This document shows, in pieces, positions 16,577 to 25,697 of a stretch of 60,680 nt of DNA (its first letter is position 1; the number at the start of each line of letters is the position of its first letter). Origin of the DNA: Francisellaceae bacterium. GTDB lineage: Bacteria > Pseudomonadota > Gammaproteobacteria > UBA6186 > Azoamicaceae. The DNA lies in assembly GCA_018703155.1 (NCBI GenBank), contig JABJGS010000067.1, forward strand, positions 1 to 60,680. The letters are read 5' to 3'. Position numbers and translations under genes: made by a program. Below the pieces are notes generated by a model. It searched no databases. It saw only the letters and a program-made list of their open reading frames with translations, and was not told where the DNA came from.

Positions 16577-17647
16577 ATGCAGCATGATGAAATAGCCGCC
16601 ATTCCAATGAAATGCATTGGGCCAATGCGCCTAACTGGTAATGTGGTGAGTGATGAGGTTATGGTGCCAATGGCAACATTTGAAACACCGCTATGGCCAT
16701 CTACAAATAGGGGTGCAAAGGTATCAAGATTATCCGGTGGTATTAATGTCTCAATTGCTAAAAACAGTATGACGCGTTCAGTTGTAGTTGAAGCTAAAAA
16801 TGGCAACCGAGCTATTGAAATTGCGAATGAGTTAGAAAATGTTTATTTTGATACGCTTGCTAAAGTTATTGCGTCGACATCGAATCATGCAAAGCTTGAA
16901 AATCTTAACTTTCAATTTGCAGGGAAGTTGCTTTATATCAGGATCGGTGTGAATTCTGGGGCTGCATCTGGTCATAATATGGTTACTAATGCTGCAGAAG
17001 CAGTTTTAAATTGGCTATTAAAAGAATATACAGATTTAGAGTATATCTCTATCTCTGCAAACTTTTGTGTTGATAAAAAAACCTCAGCTGTAAATGGTAT
17101 TTTAGGACGTGGCAAATATGTTGTTGCTGACATGCTCATACCAAAAACTGTTTGTGAGCAAGTTCTAAAGACCACACCACAAAAAATTGTTGATTTACAT
17201 ATTAAAAAGAACCTCATAGGCTCTTTATTAGCGGGTAGTTTAAGATCTGCTAATGCCCATTTTGCCAACATGTTGTTAGGTATATACCTTGCAACAGGAC
17301 AAGACGCGGCTAATATTGTTGAGGGTTCTCAGGGGCATGTACATTGCGAAACACAGGGAGAGGATCTATATTTCTCAGTGACTCTACCAAATATCATTGT
17401 AGGTACTGTTGGAAATGGTAAGCACCTAGCGTTTGCTAAAGATAATCTAAAGATGATGGGGTGTTTAAATATCCAGGATCCGGATCTTGGTTCTGCAAGA
17501 CTTGCTGCAATTGTTGCAGGTGCGGTACTATGTGGAGAGATATCTTTACTTGCTGCTCAAACTAACCCTGGCGAGCTAATGAGGACGCACTTTTCAATGG
17601 AAAGAACACAAAAAGAAACAATAACAACTACTTCGGTAGAGATTTAA
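16577..17647 (+). CDS. mvaA: hydroxymethylglutaryl-CoA reductase
   Basis: 356 residues, catalytic domain only, no membrane anchor. It reduces HMG-CoA to mevalonate, the committed MVA step. Catalytic positions can be matched: Glu36 in VPMATFETPLWPS, Lys167/168 in CVDKKTSAVNGILGRGK, Asp243 in TGQDAANIVEG and His338 in LMRTHFSMER. The NAD(P)H segment is GVNSGAASGHNMVTNAAE (about 124-141), where eukaryotic class I enzymes have GDAMGMNM. A second segment is GTVGNGK (about 276-282) instead of GTVGGGT. Overall closer to class I than to the Pseudomonas-type class II. ATG preceded by AGAAGG. First of five MVA genes. Confidence 0.93.
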   Translation: MQHDEIAAIPMKCIGPMRLTGNVVSDEVMVPMATFETPLWPSTNRGAKVSRLSGGINVSIAKNSMTRSVVVEAKNGNRAIEIANELENVYFDTLAKVIASTSNHAKLENLNFQFAGKLLYIRIGVNSGAASGHNMVTNAAEAVLNWLLKEYTDLEYISISANFCVDKKTSAVNGILGRGKYVVADMLIPKTVCEQVLKTTPQKIVDLHIKKNLIGSLLAGSLRSANAHFANMLLGIYLATGQDAANIVEGSQGHVHCETQGEDLYFSVTLPNIIVGTVGNGKHLAFAKDNLKMMGCLNIQDPDLGSARLAAIVAGAVLCGEISLLAAQTNPGELMRTHFSMERTQKETITTTSVEI

Positions 17648-17652
17648 TACGG

Positions 17653-18678
17653 ATGTTTACTTCAGCAAAGTTAACAGTTCGTTCACCAGCTAAGCTTATA
17701 CTTTCTGGCGAACATGCTGTGGTGTATGGATATCCTGCTATTGCTATGGCTATTGATCGCTACACCCAAGTCACTGCTAAAATGATTCAGCAACCATTAA
17801 TAAAGCTAAAATTATTTGATTTTGGCTATACTTGCTCACATACATTCCAAGCGTTAAAATCAATTCAGAATCGGATCCAAAATAATTATAATAGTTTTTT
17901 AAAAGGCCAATGTTCAATAAAAGAAGTTCTAACTATGCCATTTGAGCTTCTGCAATTTTCAGTTACAAATCTTATTGATAGTCTGAATTTGCAAATACCA
18001 TCAGGATTGCATCTTGAGGTAGGATCAAAAATTCCAATTGGTTGTGGTATGGGATCATCTGCAGCTGCGGTGGTTGGGACTTTACATGCAGTGTTAAAGT
18101 ACGTTGGCGTTGATATTGAAAATAATAAATTTTTATCGATATCTAGAGAATCAGAGAGTTTACAGCATGGTAAATCAAGTGGTTTAGATATTTACATTAC
18201 AAAAAATGGTGGAACCTGTCATTTTCAGCAAGGTACTATAACTAACATAGCAAACCCATTACAAGAAATATATTTGGTTAATACTGGGGCACCAACAAGC
18301 TCTACAGGTGAATGTGTAACACAAGTAGCAGAACATTTTGAAAAGACAAATATTGGTGACGACTTTGCTCAAGTTACTCAACATATTCAAGGGGCAATAC
18401 AATTGCCTGGAAATGAAGAATTAATTTATAGTATTAAAGAGAACCACAAACTTTTAACTAAAATTGGTGTTGTCCCAAATAATATAGGTCAAATGATTGG
18501 CTCCATTGAAAGCATTGGTGGAGCGGCTAAAATTTGTGGTGCAGGAGCGGTTATAGGAAGTAACGCTGGTGCACTGCTTGTGGTTGGCGAGCAAGGTCAA
18601 TTATCTGATGTAGTTAGTAAGTATGGATATAAACTAGAAACCTTTGATGTTGATGTTCTAGGAACTCATGTTATTTAA
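17653..18678 (+). CDS. mvk: mevalonate kinase (GHMP family)
   Basis: 341 residues. The N-terminal VRSPAKLILSGEHAVVYGYPAIAMAID segment (about residues 9-35) is the mevalonate-kinase substrate region. The GHMP ATP loop is IPIGCGMGSSAAAVVG (about 126-141), and HGKSSGLD (about 176-183) contains the catalytic Asp. The C-terminal KICGAGAVIGSNAGALL matches motif 3. It phosphorylates mevalonate with ATP. It lies 5 nt after the reductase gene and overlaps the next kinase gene by 11 nt. The reaction assignment between the two GHMP kinases is from the GKSSGLD motif, which is typical of mevalonate kinase. Confidence 0.85.
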   Translation: MFTSAKLTVRSPAKLILSGEHAVVYGYPAIAMAIDRYTQVTAKMIQQPLIKLKLFDFGYTCSHTFQALKSIQNRIQNNYNSFLKGQCSIKEVLTMPFELLQFSVTNLIDSLNLQIPSGLHLEVGSKIPIGCGMGSSAAAVVGTLHAVLKYVGVDIENNKFLSISRESESLQHGKSSGLDIYITKNGGTCHFQQGTITNIANPLQEIYLVNTGAPTSSTGECVTQVAEHFEKTNIGDDFAQVTQHIQGAIQLPGNEELIYSIKENHKLLTKIGVVPNNIGQMIGSIESIGGAAKICGAGAVIGSNAGALLVVGEQGQLSDVVSKYGYKLETFDVDVLGTHVI

Positions 18679-19630
18679 AATTAAAACCCCAGGCAGTTTA
18701 ATGATTATAGGTGAGCATGCGGTGTTGCATGGTTTTCCTGCAATTGCTTGTGCTATTGATAAATTCATTACGGTTGAAATGGAAGCCATTAACGATGGTT
18801 ATGTTGAAATAAAAAGTTCAAGTTATTCTATAATGAAATTTCCTTTATCTCTGTTAAGTGACATTAAAGATAATCAATATAAATTTGTACTTGCTGGTTT
18901 AAAAGTATTCACTCAACATTATCCAGTTGATGAAGGATTTAAACTAAATATTCAAAGTGACATTCCTCAAAATGTAGGTTTTGGTTCTTCTGCTGCAGTA
19001 GTCGTTGCGACTATCAAAGTATTATCATTACGCTATGGTATAGGGCTTAGTGAAAAGAGATTGTTTGAATTGGCTATACAATCAGTATTACTTGCACAAA
19101 ATGGAATAGGCTCTGGATCTGATATAGCTGCAAGTATTTGTTGTGGTATGGTGAAGATGCAAAATGGTGAATTTCAAAAATTAAATGCACCATTATTAAA
19201 TATAGCGGTTATTTATTCCGGTTATAAAACAAAAACTACTGATGTTGTTAAAATTGTTCAAAATAATGCACAAAAGCATCATGATGCTTTTGAGAGTGTA
19301 TATTATGAAATGGGGCAGTGTGTTCAAAAATTTATTAAAGCTATAAATGATGGTACATTGAAAACTATATCGATATGTTTTAATGAATATCAAGACTTAT
19401 TAAAACAGTTGGGTGTAGCAGATGAAATGACAATAAAAATTCTTTATGGTTTACGTAAAATAGGTATTTGTGCTGGCAAAATATCAGGATCCGGTCTTGG
19501 TGATTGTATTATTGGGCTCATTAATGATGATTCTGTTATACAGAACTTTAATATCCCAGGGGCTACAGTTATGAATGTGAATTTAATTAATGTGGGAGCA
19601 AATGCTTGTGAGCAAGCAGCAGTATGTTAA
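18668..19630 (+). CDS. second GHMP kinase, probable phosphomevalonate kinase
   Basis: 320 residues. It starts like mevalonate kinase (TPGSLMIIGEHAVLHGFPAI, about 7-26), has the ATP loop VGFGSSAAVVVATIK (about 103-117), and GSGSDIAASICCG (about 158-170) instead of GKSSGLD. GSGxDxAAS is the pattern of phosphomevalonate kinases, so the likely reaction is 5-phosphomevalonate plus ATP to diphosphomevalonate. Motif 3 is KISGSGLGDCIIGL. It overlaps both neighbours (11 nt upstream; 23 nt or more downstream), which indicates tight translational coupling. An alternative is a second mevalonate-kinase paralogue, but the pathway would then lack this step in the window. Confidence 0.75.
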   Translation: MLFKIKTPGSLMIIGEHAVLHGFPAIACAIDKFITVEMEAINDGYVEIKSSSYSIMKFPLSLLSDIKDNQYKFVLAGLKVFTQHYPVDEGFKLNIQSDIPQNVGFGSSAAVVVATIKVLSLRYGIGLSEKRLFELAIQSVLLAQNGIGSGSDIAASICCGMVKMQNGEFQKLNAPLLNIAVIYSGYKTKTTDVVKIVQNNAQKHHDAFESVYYEMGQCVQKFIKAINDGTLKTISICFNEYQDLLKQLGVADEMTIKILYGLRKIGICAGKISGSGLGDCIIGLINDDSVIQNFNIPGATVMNVNLINVGANACEQAAVC

Positions 19631-20606
19631 TAGCATTTTCAAAGATGTAACATGGGACTTTTCTAAAGAGTCTGCACTAGCTTATGCACCATCCAACATA
19701 GCATTAAGTAAGTATTGGGGAAAACGTAATAAAGAATTAAATTTGCCGCTAACGGATAGTGTTTCTATATCTTTAGATATGCTTGGGGCCTCTACTTCAG
19801 TGAGAATGAGTAAAGATAATACTGACACCATCATTTTAAATGAGAATCAGGTGGATCCTGCGCATGATTTTCATAAAAGAGCTGTGAATTTTTTGGAATT
19901 ATTTAGGCCTGGAGATGATTTTTATTTTCATGTGGATACAACATCAACAATTCCTGTTGGAGCAGGTCTTGCATCTTCTGCCTGTGGGTTTGCGGCATTA
20001 AGCATGGCTTTGAATGATTTATTCTCTTGGGATTTAAGTTTGAGAGATTTATCTAAAATTGCAAGACTTGGTAGTGGAAGTGCTGCAAGATCCTTATGGC
20101 ATGGATTTGTTCAGTGGCATGCTGGGACTGATTTGCTTGGACATGATTGCTATGCGGAGCCTGTAGGTATTGATTGGCCTGAACTTTGCGTTGGGATTAT
20201 ATTAGTTGATGCCACAGAAAAGAAAATATCATCAACTGATGCAATGAATACTACGGTTAAAACATCAAGTCTATATAAAACATGGCCTGACGTATGCAAA
20301 AGAACAAACAGCGGTATATTGGCAGCGATAAAATCTAAAAACTTTGCTGATTTAACATCACTCTCTGAAGAAAGTGCATCGTTAATGCATGCAACTATGT
20401 TAGATGCAGAACCACCAATTAATTATTCACAAATGAAAACCCAACAAATAATTGAGCAGGTTAAGTTGCTGCGTGCTGATAATGTTAAAATATTATATAC
20501 TCAAGATGCAGGCCCGAACATAAAAGTTCTGTTTCTTGAAAATGAGGAAAGTCAGTTAAAAGAGCTGTTTTCAAATATAACAATTGTAAAACCATTTAAT
20601 AGGTGA
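19608..20606 (+). CDS. mvaD: diphosphomevalonate decarboxylase
   Basis: 332 residues from GTG 19608, which has GGGAG 9 nt upstream. In-frame ATGs at 19602 and 19590 are alternatives but have worse or no ribosome-binding site. The gene overlaps the end of the kinase gene. It makes IPP from diphosphomevalonate with ATP. Characteristic segments: APSNIALSKYWGKRN (about 27-41), LPLTDSVSISLDML, the ATP loop TIPVGAGLASSACGFAAL and GSGSAARSLWHGFVQW, and LYTQDAGPN near the C-terminus, which contains the catalytic Asp. All family hallmarks are present. Confidence 0.93.
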   Translation: MSKQQYVNSIFKDVTWDFSKESALAYAPSNIALSKYWGKRNKELNLPLTDSVSISLDMLGASTSVRMSKDNTDTIILNENQVDPAHDFHKRAVNFLELFRPGDDFYFHVDTTSTIPVGAGLASSACGFAALSMALNDLFSWDLSLRDLSKIARLGSGSAARSLWHGFVQWHAGTDLLGHDCYAEPVGIDWPELCVGIILVDATEKKISSTDAMNTTVKTSSLYKTWPDVCKRTNSGILAAIKSKNFADLTSLSEESASLMHATMLDAEPPINYSQMKTQQIIEQVKLLRADNVKILYTQDAGPNIKVLFLENEESQLKELFSNITIVKPFNR

Positions 20607-20610
20607 TTCT

Positions 20611-21168
20611 ATGCAAGAAGATACTTTAGTTTTAGTTGATAGTTGTGATGTACAAATAGGTACAGGAAAGAAGCAAGATGTACATGTAAAAGGGTTGTTG
20701 CATAGAGCTTTCTCCGTGTTTGTGTTTAGAAGAACAAATTCTGGAATTGAACTTTTCATGCAAAAGCGGAGTGTAAAAAAATATCATTGTGGTGGATTAT
20801 GGACTAATACTTGCTGTTCACATCCAAGGCCTAATGAAAGTATCATCAGTGCAGCTATTAGACGACTTAATGAAGAGTTAATGTTAACAAATTTAGAGGT
20901 TAAACCTGCAGGTAGCTTTGTATATAAGGCAAAATTTGATAATGGCCTGATCGAGCATGAGTATGATCATGTATTGGTTGGATGGATGAATGAAGATCAT
21001 AAAATATACGATGCCAATGAAATCGATGATGTTGCTTGGTTCACAATAGATTATTTGAAAAACGATATAAATGAATCGCCAAATAAATATACGCCTTGGT
21101 TTAGTAAGGCTTTAAGTTTGGCATTATCTTATATAGACATGGATGTCATAGAAAGGCATGATATTTAG
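20611..21168 (+). CDS. idi: isopentenyl-diphosphate delta-isomerase, type I
   Basis: 185 residues, Nudix-fold type I isomerase interconverting IPP and DMAPP. Needed in an MVA-only organism because MVA yields only IPP. Motifs: LLHRAFSVFVF (about 30-40), LWTNTCCSHPRPNE (about 67-80) with the active-site Cys, a RLNEELML Nudix-like helix and EHEYDHVLVGW (about 115-125) with the catalytic Glu. It begins 4 nt after mvaD and overlaps rseP by 11 nt. The MVA block is therefore physically fused into the rseP-bamA envelope series. Confidence 0.95.
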   Translation: MQEDTLVLVDSCDVQIGTGKKQDVHVKGLLHRAFSVFVFRRTNSGIELFMQKRSVKKYHCGGLWTNTCCSHPRPNESIISAAIRRLNEELMLTNLEVKPAGSFVYKAKFDNGLIEHEYDHVLVGWMNEDHKIYDANEIDDVAWFTIDYLKNDINESPNKYTPWFSKALSLALSYIDMDVIERHDI

Positions 21169-22519
21169 CATAATTAAGTCTGCACTGGCATTTGTTCTTG
21201 CCATTGGCATTTTATCGACAGTTCATGAATTTGGGCACTATTGTGTTGCTAGATTTTTTCGTATTAAAGTTCTTAAATTTTCCATAGGTTTTGGCCCTTC
21301 AATAATAAGTTGGTATGACAAAGATGGAGTAGAATTTTCTCTTGGCTGCTTGCCGTTAGGTGGGTATGTGAAGTTACTTGACGCATCTGTTGAGAATATT
21401 CCAGAAACAGATAAATACATGCAATTTGAAACAAAGCCTCTATGGGCTAGGACAATGGTGGTATTAGCTGGTCCTGTTGCGAATTTTGTGTTGGCAGTAT
21501 TGTTCTATTGGGTGATTTTCATTGCTGGGTATGTATCTATAATACCTGTTGTCGGGATGCCTCCTCAAGAATCAATGGCTGATATTGCCGGAATAAAAGA
21601 AAAACAAGTAATCATGGCTATAAATGATAGCAATGTTCAAACTTGGGAAGATATTAATCTAGCTATAATGAAGCAATTGGGGACCAATGAGCCAATTGAT
21701 ATTCAAATGCAGGATTTTGATACTGGAGTTCAAAGTACCCATAAAATTAATCTTGATGCTGAGTTGTTTCAGAATAGTGATATTGATGTGCTTGGAAACA
21801 TTGGTTTACGGAGGTTTGATCCTTTACCGCCATTAATATTGAGGGTTGCACCAGGGTATCCTGCAGAGCAATCTGGTCTGTTGCCTGGTGATTTAATTTT
21901 ATCTATCGACAAGCAAAATATTTCGACAAGAGCCACGTTAATTTATCATTTAAGTGGCAAAGCTAATAAGGAAATTATGATAGACGTTAAACGAGGGGAC
22001 TTAGTTCTGTCGTTACCTATTACTCCACAATTAAAACTTGAAGATGGAGGTCATGAAGTAGGATTTATTGGTATTGAGTTTGAGCCACAACCTTGGCCAA
22101 AAGAATTTCAAAGACCAATTGAAAACTCATTGGTTTCAGGGTTTAGTCTTGCTTGTTCAAAAACTTATGAATATATTTTAATAACATATAAATTTATTTA
22201 TAAAATGATAACCGGGAAGATGTCACTTAGTCATCTGTCTGGCCCCGTGACCATTGCAAATTATGCGGGTCAAACATTCCAGTATGGATGGCAGCCATTT
22301 TTTAGCTTTTTGGCTCTTATTAGTATTAGTCTTGGAGCCATTAATTTATTACCAATACCATTGTTAGATGGTGGATACCTTCTATATTTTTTCGCAGAAT
22401 TTATTTTAGGGCGACCAGTATCTGAAAAAGTTGAACGACTGGGTTATTCTATAGGAATATTTTTCGTTAGTGCCATGATGCTGTTAGCGATAAGTAATGA
22501 CATCTCTAGATTTCTTTAG
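21158..22519 (+). CDS. rseP: RseP site-2 intramembrane zinc metalloprotease
   Basis: 453 residues, as in E. coli (450). It cleaves RseA and signal-peptide remnants within the inner membrane during the sigma-E response. The zinc site is STVHEFGHYCVARFF (HExxH, about residues 20-34) in the first membrane segment. The C-terminal LLPIPLLDGGYLLYF supplies the third ligand Asp. Two PDZ-like regions lie in between (about 115-290). Membrane segments near 97-118, 384-402 and 430-448 complete the four-segment topology. It overlaps idi by 11 nt. Confidence 0.96.
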   Translation: MIFSIIKSALAFVLAIGILSTVHEFGHYCVARFFRIKVLKFSIGFGPSIISWYDKDGVEFSLGCLPLGGYVKLLDASVENIPETDKYMQFETKPLWARTMVVLAGPVANFVLAVLFYWVIFIAGYVSIIPVVGMPPQESMADIAGIKEKQVIMAINDSNVQTWEDINLAIMKQLGTNEPIDIQMQDFDTGVQSTHKINLDAELFQNSDIDVLGNIGLRRFDPLPPLILRVAPGYPAEQSGLLPGDLILSIDKQNISTRATLIYHLSGKANKEIMIDVKRGDLVLSLPITPQLKLEDGGHEVGFIGIEFEPQPWPKEFQRPIENSLVSGFSLACSKTYEYILITYKFIYKMITGKMSLSHLSGPVTIANYAGQTFQYGWQPFFSFLALISISLGAINLLPIPLLDGGYLLYFFAEFILGRPVSEKVERLGYSIGIFFVSAMMLLAISNDISRFL

Positions 22520-22546
22520 AATGTGATATCCCAGCACTAGTTAAAC

Positions 22547-22576
22547 TTGACAGTATTTATGCCAAGTAGCTAGTAT
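22547..22576 (+). promoter_or_regulatory. candidate sigma-70 promoter upstream of bamA
   Basis: Consensus -35 TTGACA (22547-22552), 18-nt spacer, -10 TAGTAT (22571-22576), in the 137-nt rseP-bamA gap. This would allow bamA and downstream OM/lipid A genes their own transcription. Confidence 0.45.
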
Positions 22577-22656
22577 ATCAGCCAATTGTCTGATAACAGT
22601 TGTACATTGTGTTAACATCGTGTGCAGTATTTAATATATAGTTTTAGGGATTTTAA

Positions 22657-24990
22657 GTGCACAGTAAAAAAATATTTGTTGCTATTGCAGGTTGCATGGT
22701 ACTTATGGCGACCGCATTGCCAGCCAACGCGTTCAGCCCTTTCAAAGTTAGCTCAATAAAAGTTGAAGGTTTAAGGCAAGTAAGCAGAGATGCTGTAAAT
22801 CAATATTTGACTATTCATACTGGCGAAACCATCAGCCCACAAGATACTAATAGTATGCTTGAAGGGATCTATGACTCAGGACTCTTTGAAACTGTTGAAT
22901 TAATGAAAGATGGTTCTACTGTTATTGTTATTGTTAAAGAAAGGCCAGTAATCAGTGAAATAAGTATTCAAGGTATAAAAAGCAAACGTGAAGTTAATGA
23001 AATCTTGAGAGACACTCAGGTTATTCAGGGATATATGTATGATCCAGGTAAAATTGAAAAAGCTCTAGAATTAATTGAGAGGCACTATCTTGCTAAAGGC
23101 AATTTTAATATAAGCATCTCAAGTTCAACAAAAGAGTCTAAAAGTGGTATAGATTTAACCGTTAGCATATATGAAGGTGACGAAGCTAAAGTTAAAGAAA
23201 TTAGCTTTACTGGTAATAAAGCTTTTTCTGCTAAGGAGCTAAAGAGTTCTATAATTCATGGAACTACATCATTTATTTCTTGGTATACAAAAACAGATCG
23301 CTATGCACGTGAAAAACTTTTAGCTGATGTCGAAGCATTGCGCTCTTATTACTTAGATAGAGGTTATGTTAATGTTCAAGTGGACTCAGCCCAAGTATCA
23401 CTTTCACCAGATAAAAAGAAGATATTTATTAATTTCAAGATGACCGAAGGCGTTCAATATTTTTTTGGAAATATGAAGCTATCAGGTGATATGGTAACTG
23501 AGAAAGAAAAACTTCAAGTATTATTGAATGAGTATATTAAACAAGGTGATGTTTTTTCACGTAAAAAAATATCTGAAGTTAAAGTTGCCATGGAGAAAGT
23601 ACTAGGAGCACAAGGATACAGCAAAGCTGAAGTAAGACTTGATTTTGTTCCTGATGAAATAAATAGAACTGTTAATATCGACTTCTATATAGTTTCCAAT
23701 GTTAAAGTTATGGTGCGTAACATTAACTTTAAAGGAAATAATTTAACCAAAGACTCAGTGTTAAGAAGGAATGTGGCTCAGCAAGAAGCAACATGGATTT
23801 CAACTGACTTGCTTGAGTTTGGCCGTGAAGCAATCGAGAGGCATGGTTATTCAAAAAATGTTTCTGTTAAAACTGACGATGTGCTCGGCTATAATGATGT
23901 CGTTGATGTTACCTATAATGTTGAAGAGCAAAAGTCTACAAAATTTTCAGCTGGCATCCAGTATTCCTCTGCAGATAAGTTGATTCTTAACTTGGGTGCG
24001 GAGATGGTTAACTTTATGGGTACAGGTAAGGATATTGACTTTGTATTTGAACGAAGCAAATCGTTTTCTAATTACTCATTTGGTTTCTTTAATCCCGATT
24101 TTTATGGCGATAACGTTGGTATGGGATATCGACTTTATTACAATAAATCAGAATTAAGTAAAGCATCTAATGTGTTTGATTACACTTCTAACAATAAGGG
24201 GGCAAATGTTTTTTGGAGCTTACCTTTATCACGTTACAATTCTCTTATATTAAGTTTGGCTTATGATAAGACAAGATTAAGCTTTACTAATGCCCCTCAA
24301 CCAGTGGAAATAAGTAACTTTGTAATTTCTGAAGGTGAATTATTTAAAGAGTGGTCTGCAACCTTGCAGTTCAAACATAATTCTCAAGATAAATATATAT
24401 TTCCAACTAAAGGTACATACCAGTCATTATCTCTTAAATATGCTGTTCCATGGTCTGATTTGAAGTATTATAAGCTTGATTATGAATTGTCTTGGAATAA
24501 GCCAGTATATAAAAACATTGTGTTTAATGCTGGTACAACTTTGGGATATGCCAACAGGTACGGTAATACAAAATACTACCCATTTTATAAAAATTACTAT
24601 ACTGGCGGAGCTGACAGCATTCGAGGTTTTGAAGATAGAAGTCTAGGGCCAAAAGATTCTCAAGGTAGAGAGGCTGGTGGTAATTTACTCATCAACTTAA
24701 GAACATCGTTTAGTACGCCTCCACCATTTTCAGATCAGGGTTCTTCAATTAGGCTCTCAGCTTTTGTTGAAGCCGGTCAGGTATATGACACTATCGTTAA
24801 AACTAGAACAGTTAATGGTGTAACAACAAATAGAAATCCATCAGGAATTCGCAGCTCAGTTGGTGTTGCTTTAAAGTGGTATACACCATTAGGAATACCT
24901 CTGGAGTTTGCTTTAGCTAAACCAATAATCAAAAGACCAGGAGACCAGTTACGAGTGCCATCATTCTCATTTGGGATGGTGTTCAACTAA
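22657..24990 (+). CDS. bamA: outer membrane protein assembly factor BamA
   Basis: 777 residues from GTG 22657 (ribosome-binding site TTAGGGA). A signal peptide with cleavage after PANA (about residue 25) is followed by five POTRA repeats (about 28-420; for example SSIKVEGLRQVSRDAVNQYL and SISIQGIKSKREV). A beta-barrel occupies the rest. The hallmark IRGFEDRSLGP (VRGF-type loop 6, about 661-671) is present. BamA inserts beta-barrel proteins in the outer membrane. The last residues are FGMVFN: a terminal Asn follows the usual aromatic end, a small deviation from the standard final-Phe/Trp signal. Confidence 0.96.
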   Translation: MHSKKIFVAIAGCMVLMATALPANAFSPFKVSSIKVEGLRQVSRDAVNQYLTIHTGETISPQDTNSMLEGIYDSGLFETVELMKDGSTVIVIVKERPVISEISIQGIKSKREVNEILRDTQVIQGYMYDPGKIEKALELIERHYLAKGNFNISISSSTKESKSGIDLTVSIYEGDEAKVKEISFTGNKAFSAKELKSSIIHGTTSFISWYTKTDRYAREKLLADVEALRSYYLDRGYVNVQVDSAQVSLSPDKKKIFINFKMTEGVQYFFGNMKLSGDMVTEKEKLQVLLNEYIKQGDVFSRKKISEVKVAMEKVLGAQGYSKAEVRLDFVPDEINRTVNIDFYIVSNVKVMVRNINFKGNNLTKDSVLRRNVAQQEATWISTDLLEFGREAIERHGYSKNVSVKTDDVLGYNDVVDVTYNVEEQKSTKFSAGIQYSSADKLILNLGAEMVNFMGTGKDIDFVFERSKSFSNYSFGFFNPDFYGDNVGMGYRLYYNKSELSKASNVFDYTSNNKGANVFWSLPLSRYNSLILSLAYDKTRLSFTNAPQPVEISNFVISEGELFKEWSATLQFKHNSQDKYIFPTKGTYQSLSLKYAVPWSDLKYYKLDYELSWNKPVYKNIVFNAGTTLGYANRYGNTKYYPFYKNYYTGGADSIRGFEDRSLGPKDSQGREAGGNLLINLRTSFSTPPPFSDQGSSIRLSAFVEAGQVYDTIVKTRTVNGVTTNRNPSGIRSSVGVALKWYTPLGIPLEFALAKPIIKRPGDQLRVPSFSFGMVFN

Positions 24991-25073
24991 CTTGTGTCCA
25001 GAAGTGATTTTTTTTGCTAAAATGAATGGTTGAGATATTTGATGGATTAACTTATTAAGTTAGACTAATCTTT

Positions 25074-25101
25074 TATAGGTTATAGGTTGTAGGTTATATG
25101 T
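25074..25101 (+). repeat. 7-bp imperfect tandem repeat upstream of skp
   Basis: Four consecutive heptamers tataggt, tataggt, tgtaggt, tatatgt in the bamA-skp spacer, ending 53 nt before the skp ATG. A small stem TAACTT-att-AAGTTA lies just upstream (25048-25062). This could affect transcript start or stability; no function assigned. Confidence 0.7.
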
Positions 25102-25154
25102 TTAGCTGTTGCAAAGTGTAATGGTTGATTGTACATAAATTAGGGAGATATATT

Positions 25155-25682
25155 ATGAAGGCAAAAAGTATAGCAATAGTAGCTGGTGTAGGACTTGCTC
25201 TGTTAGGTGGTACCAAAATAGCTATAGCTGATAACTTTAAAGTAGGGATAGTTGAATCAAAGGTTTTACTAGAAGAGTCATCACAGGCTAAGGCTGCACA
25301 AGGTCGAATTGAGAAAGAATTCAAACCTCGTCAAGAAAGTTTAGCTAAACGTGAAACTCAACTTAAAGAAAGAATTGATACTTATGAAAGAGATAAATCT
25401 ATACTTGGTGAAAAAGACAGATTATCTCAGGAAAGAGACATTTCTAGATTACAACAAGAATTTCAAAGACTAGGACAAGAATTGACATTTGATGTTCAAA
25501 CAAAGCAACGTGATGAACTAGAAAAATTCCAAAAAATCATGGAGCAAGCTGTAGCTAAAGTAGCAAAAACTCAAAATATAAATGTTGTTATTCCTTCACA
25601 TTTAGCTGTGTATAACAATAGTACTGCTGATGTTACAAAACAAGTTATGAAAGCCTTAGACGATATGGCAAGCAAGAAGTAG
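25155..25682 (+). CDS. skp: Skp/OmpH periplasmic chaperone
   Basis: 175 residues from ATG 25155, chosen because AGGGAG precedes it and a signal peptide (SIAIVAGVGLALLGGTKIAIA) follows at once. A frame upstream to 25125 would add ten residues with no ribosome-binding site. The mature part starts FKVGIVESKVLLEES, the usual small beta strand. It then forms a long charged coiled coil (about 45-130) that makes the tentacles of the trimer, and returns to NINVVIPSHLAVY. It holds unfolded outer-membrane proteins. Standard bamA-skp-lpxD position. Confidence 0.92.
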   Translation: MKAKSIAIVAGVGLALLGGTKIAIADNFKVGIVESKVLLEESSQAKAAQGRIEKEFKPRQESLAKRETQLKERIDTYERDKSILGEKDRLSQERDISRLQQEFQRLGQELTFDVQTKQRDELEKFQKIMEQAVAKVAKTQNINVVIPSHLAVYNNSTADVTKQVMKALDDMASKK

Positions 25683-25697
25683 AAGGCAAATTAAAAA

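Noticed and set aside
24987-25016. Possible terminator after bamA (short stem then eight T)
   Set aside because: Stem is only about 4 bp, too weak to call.
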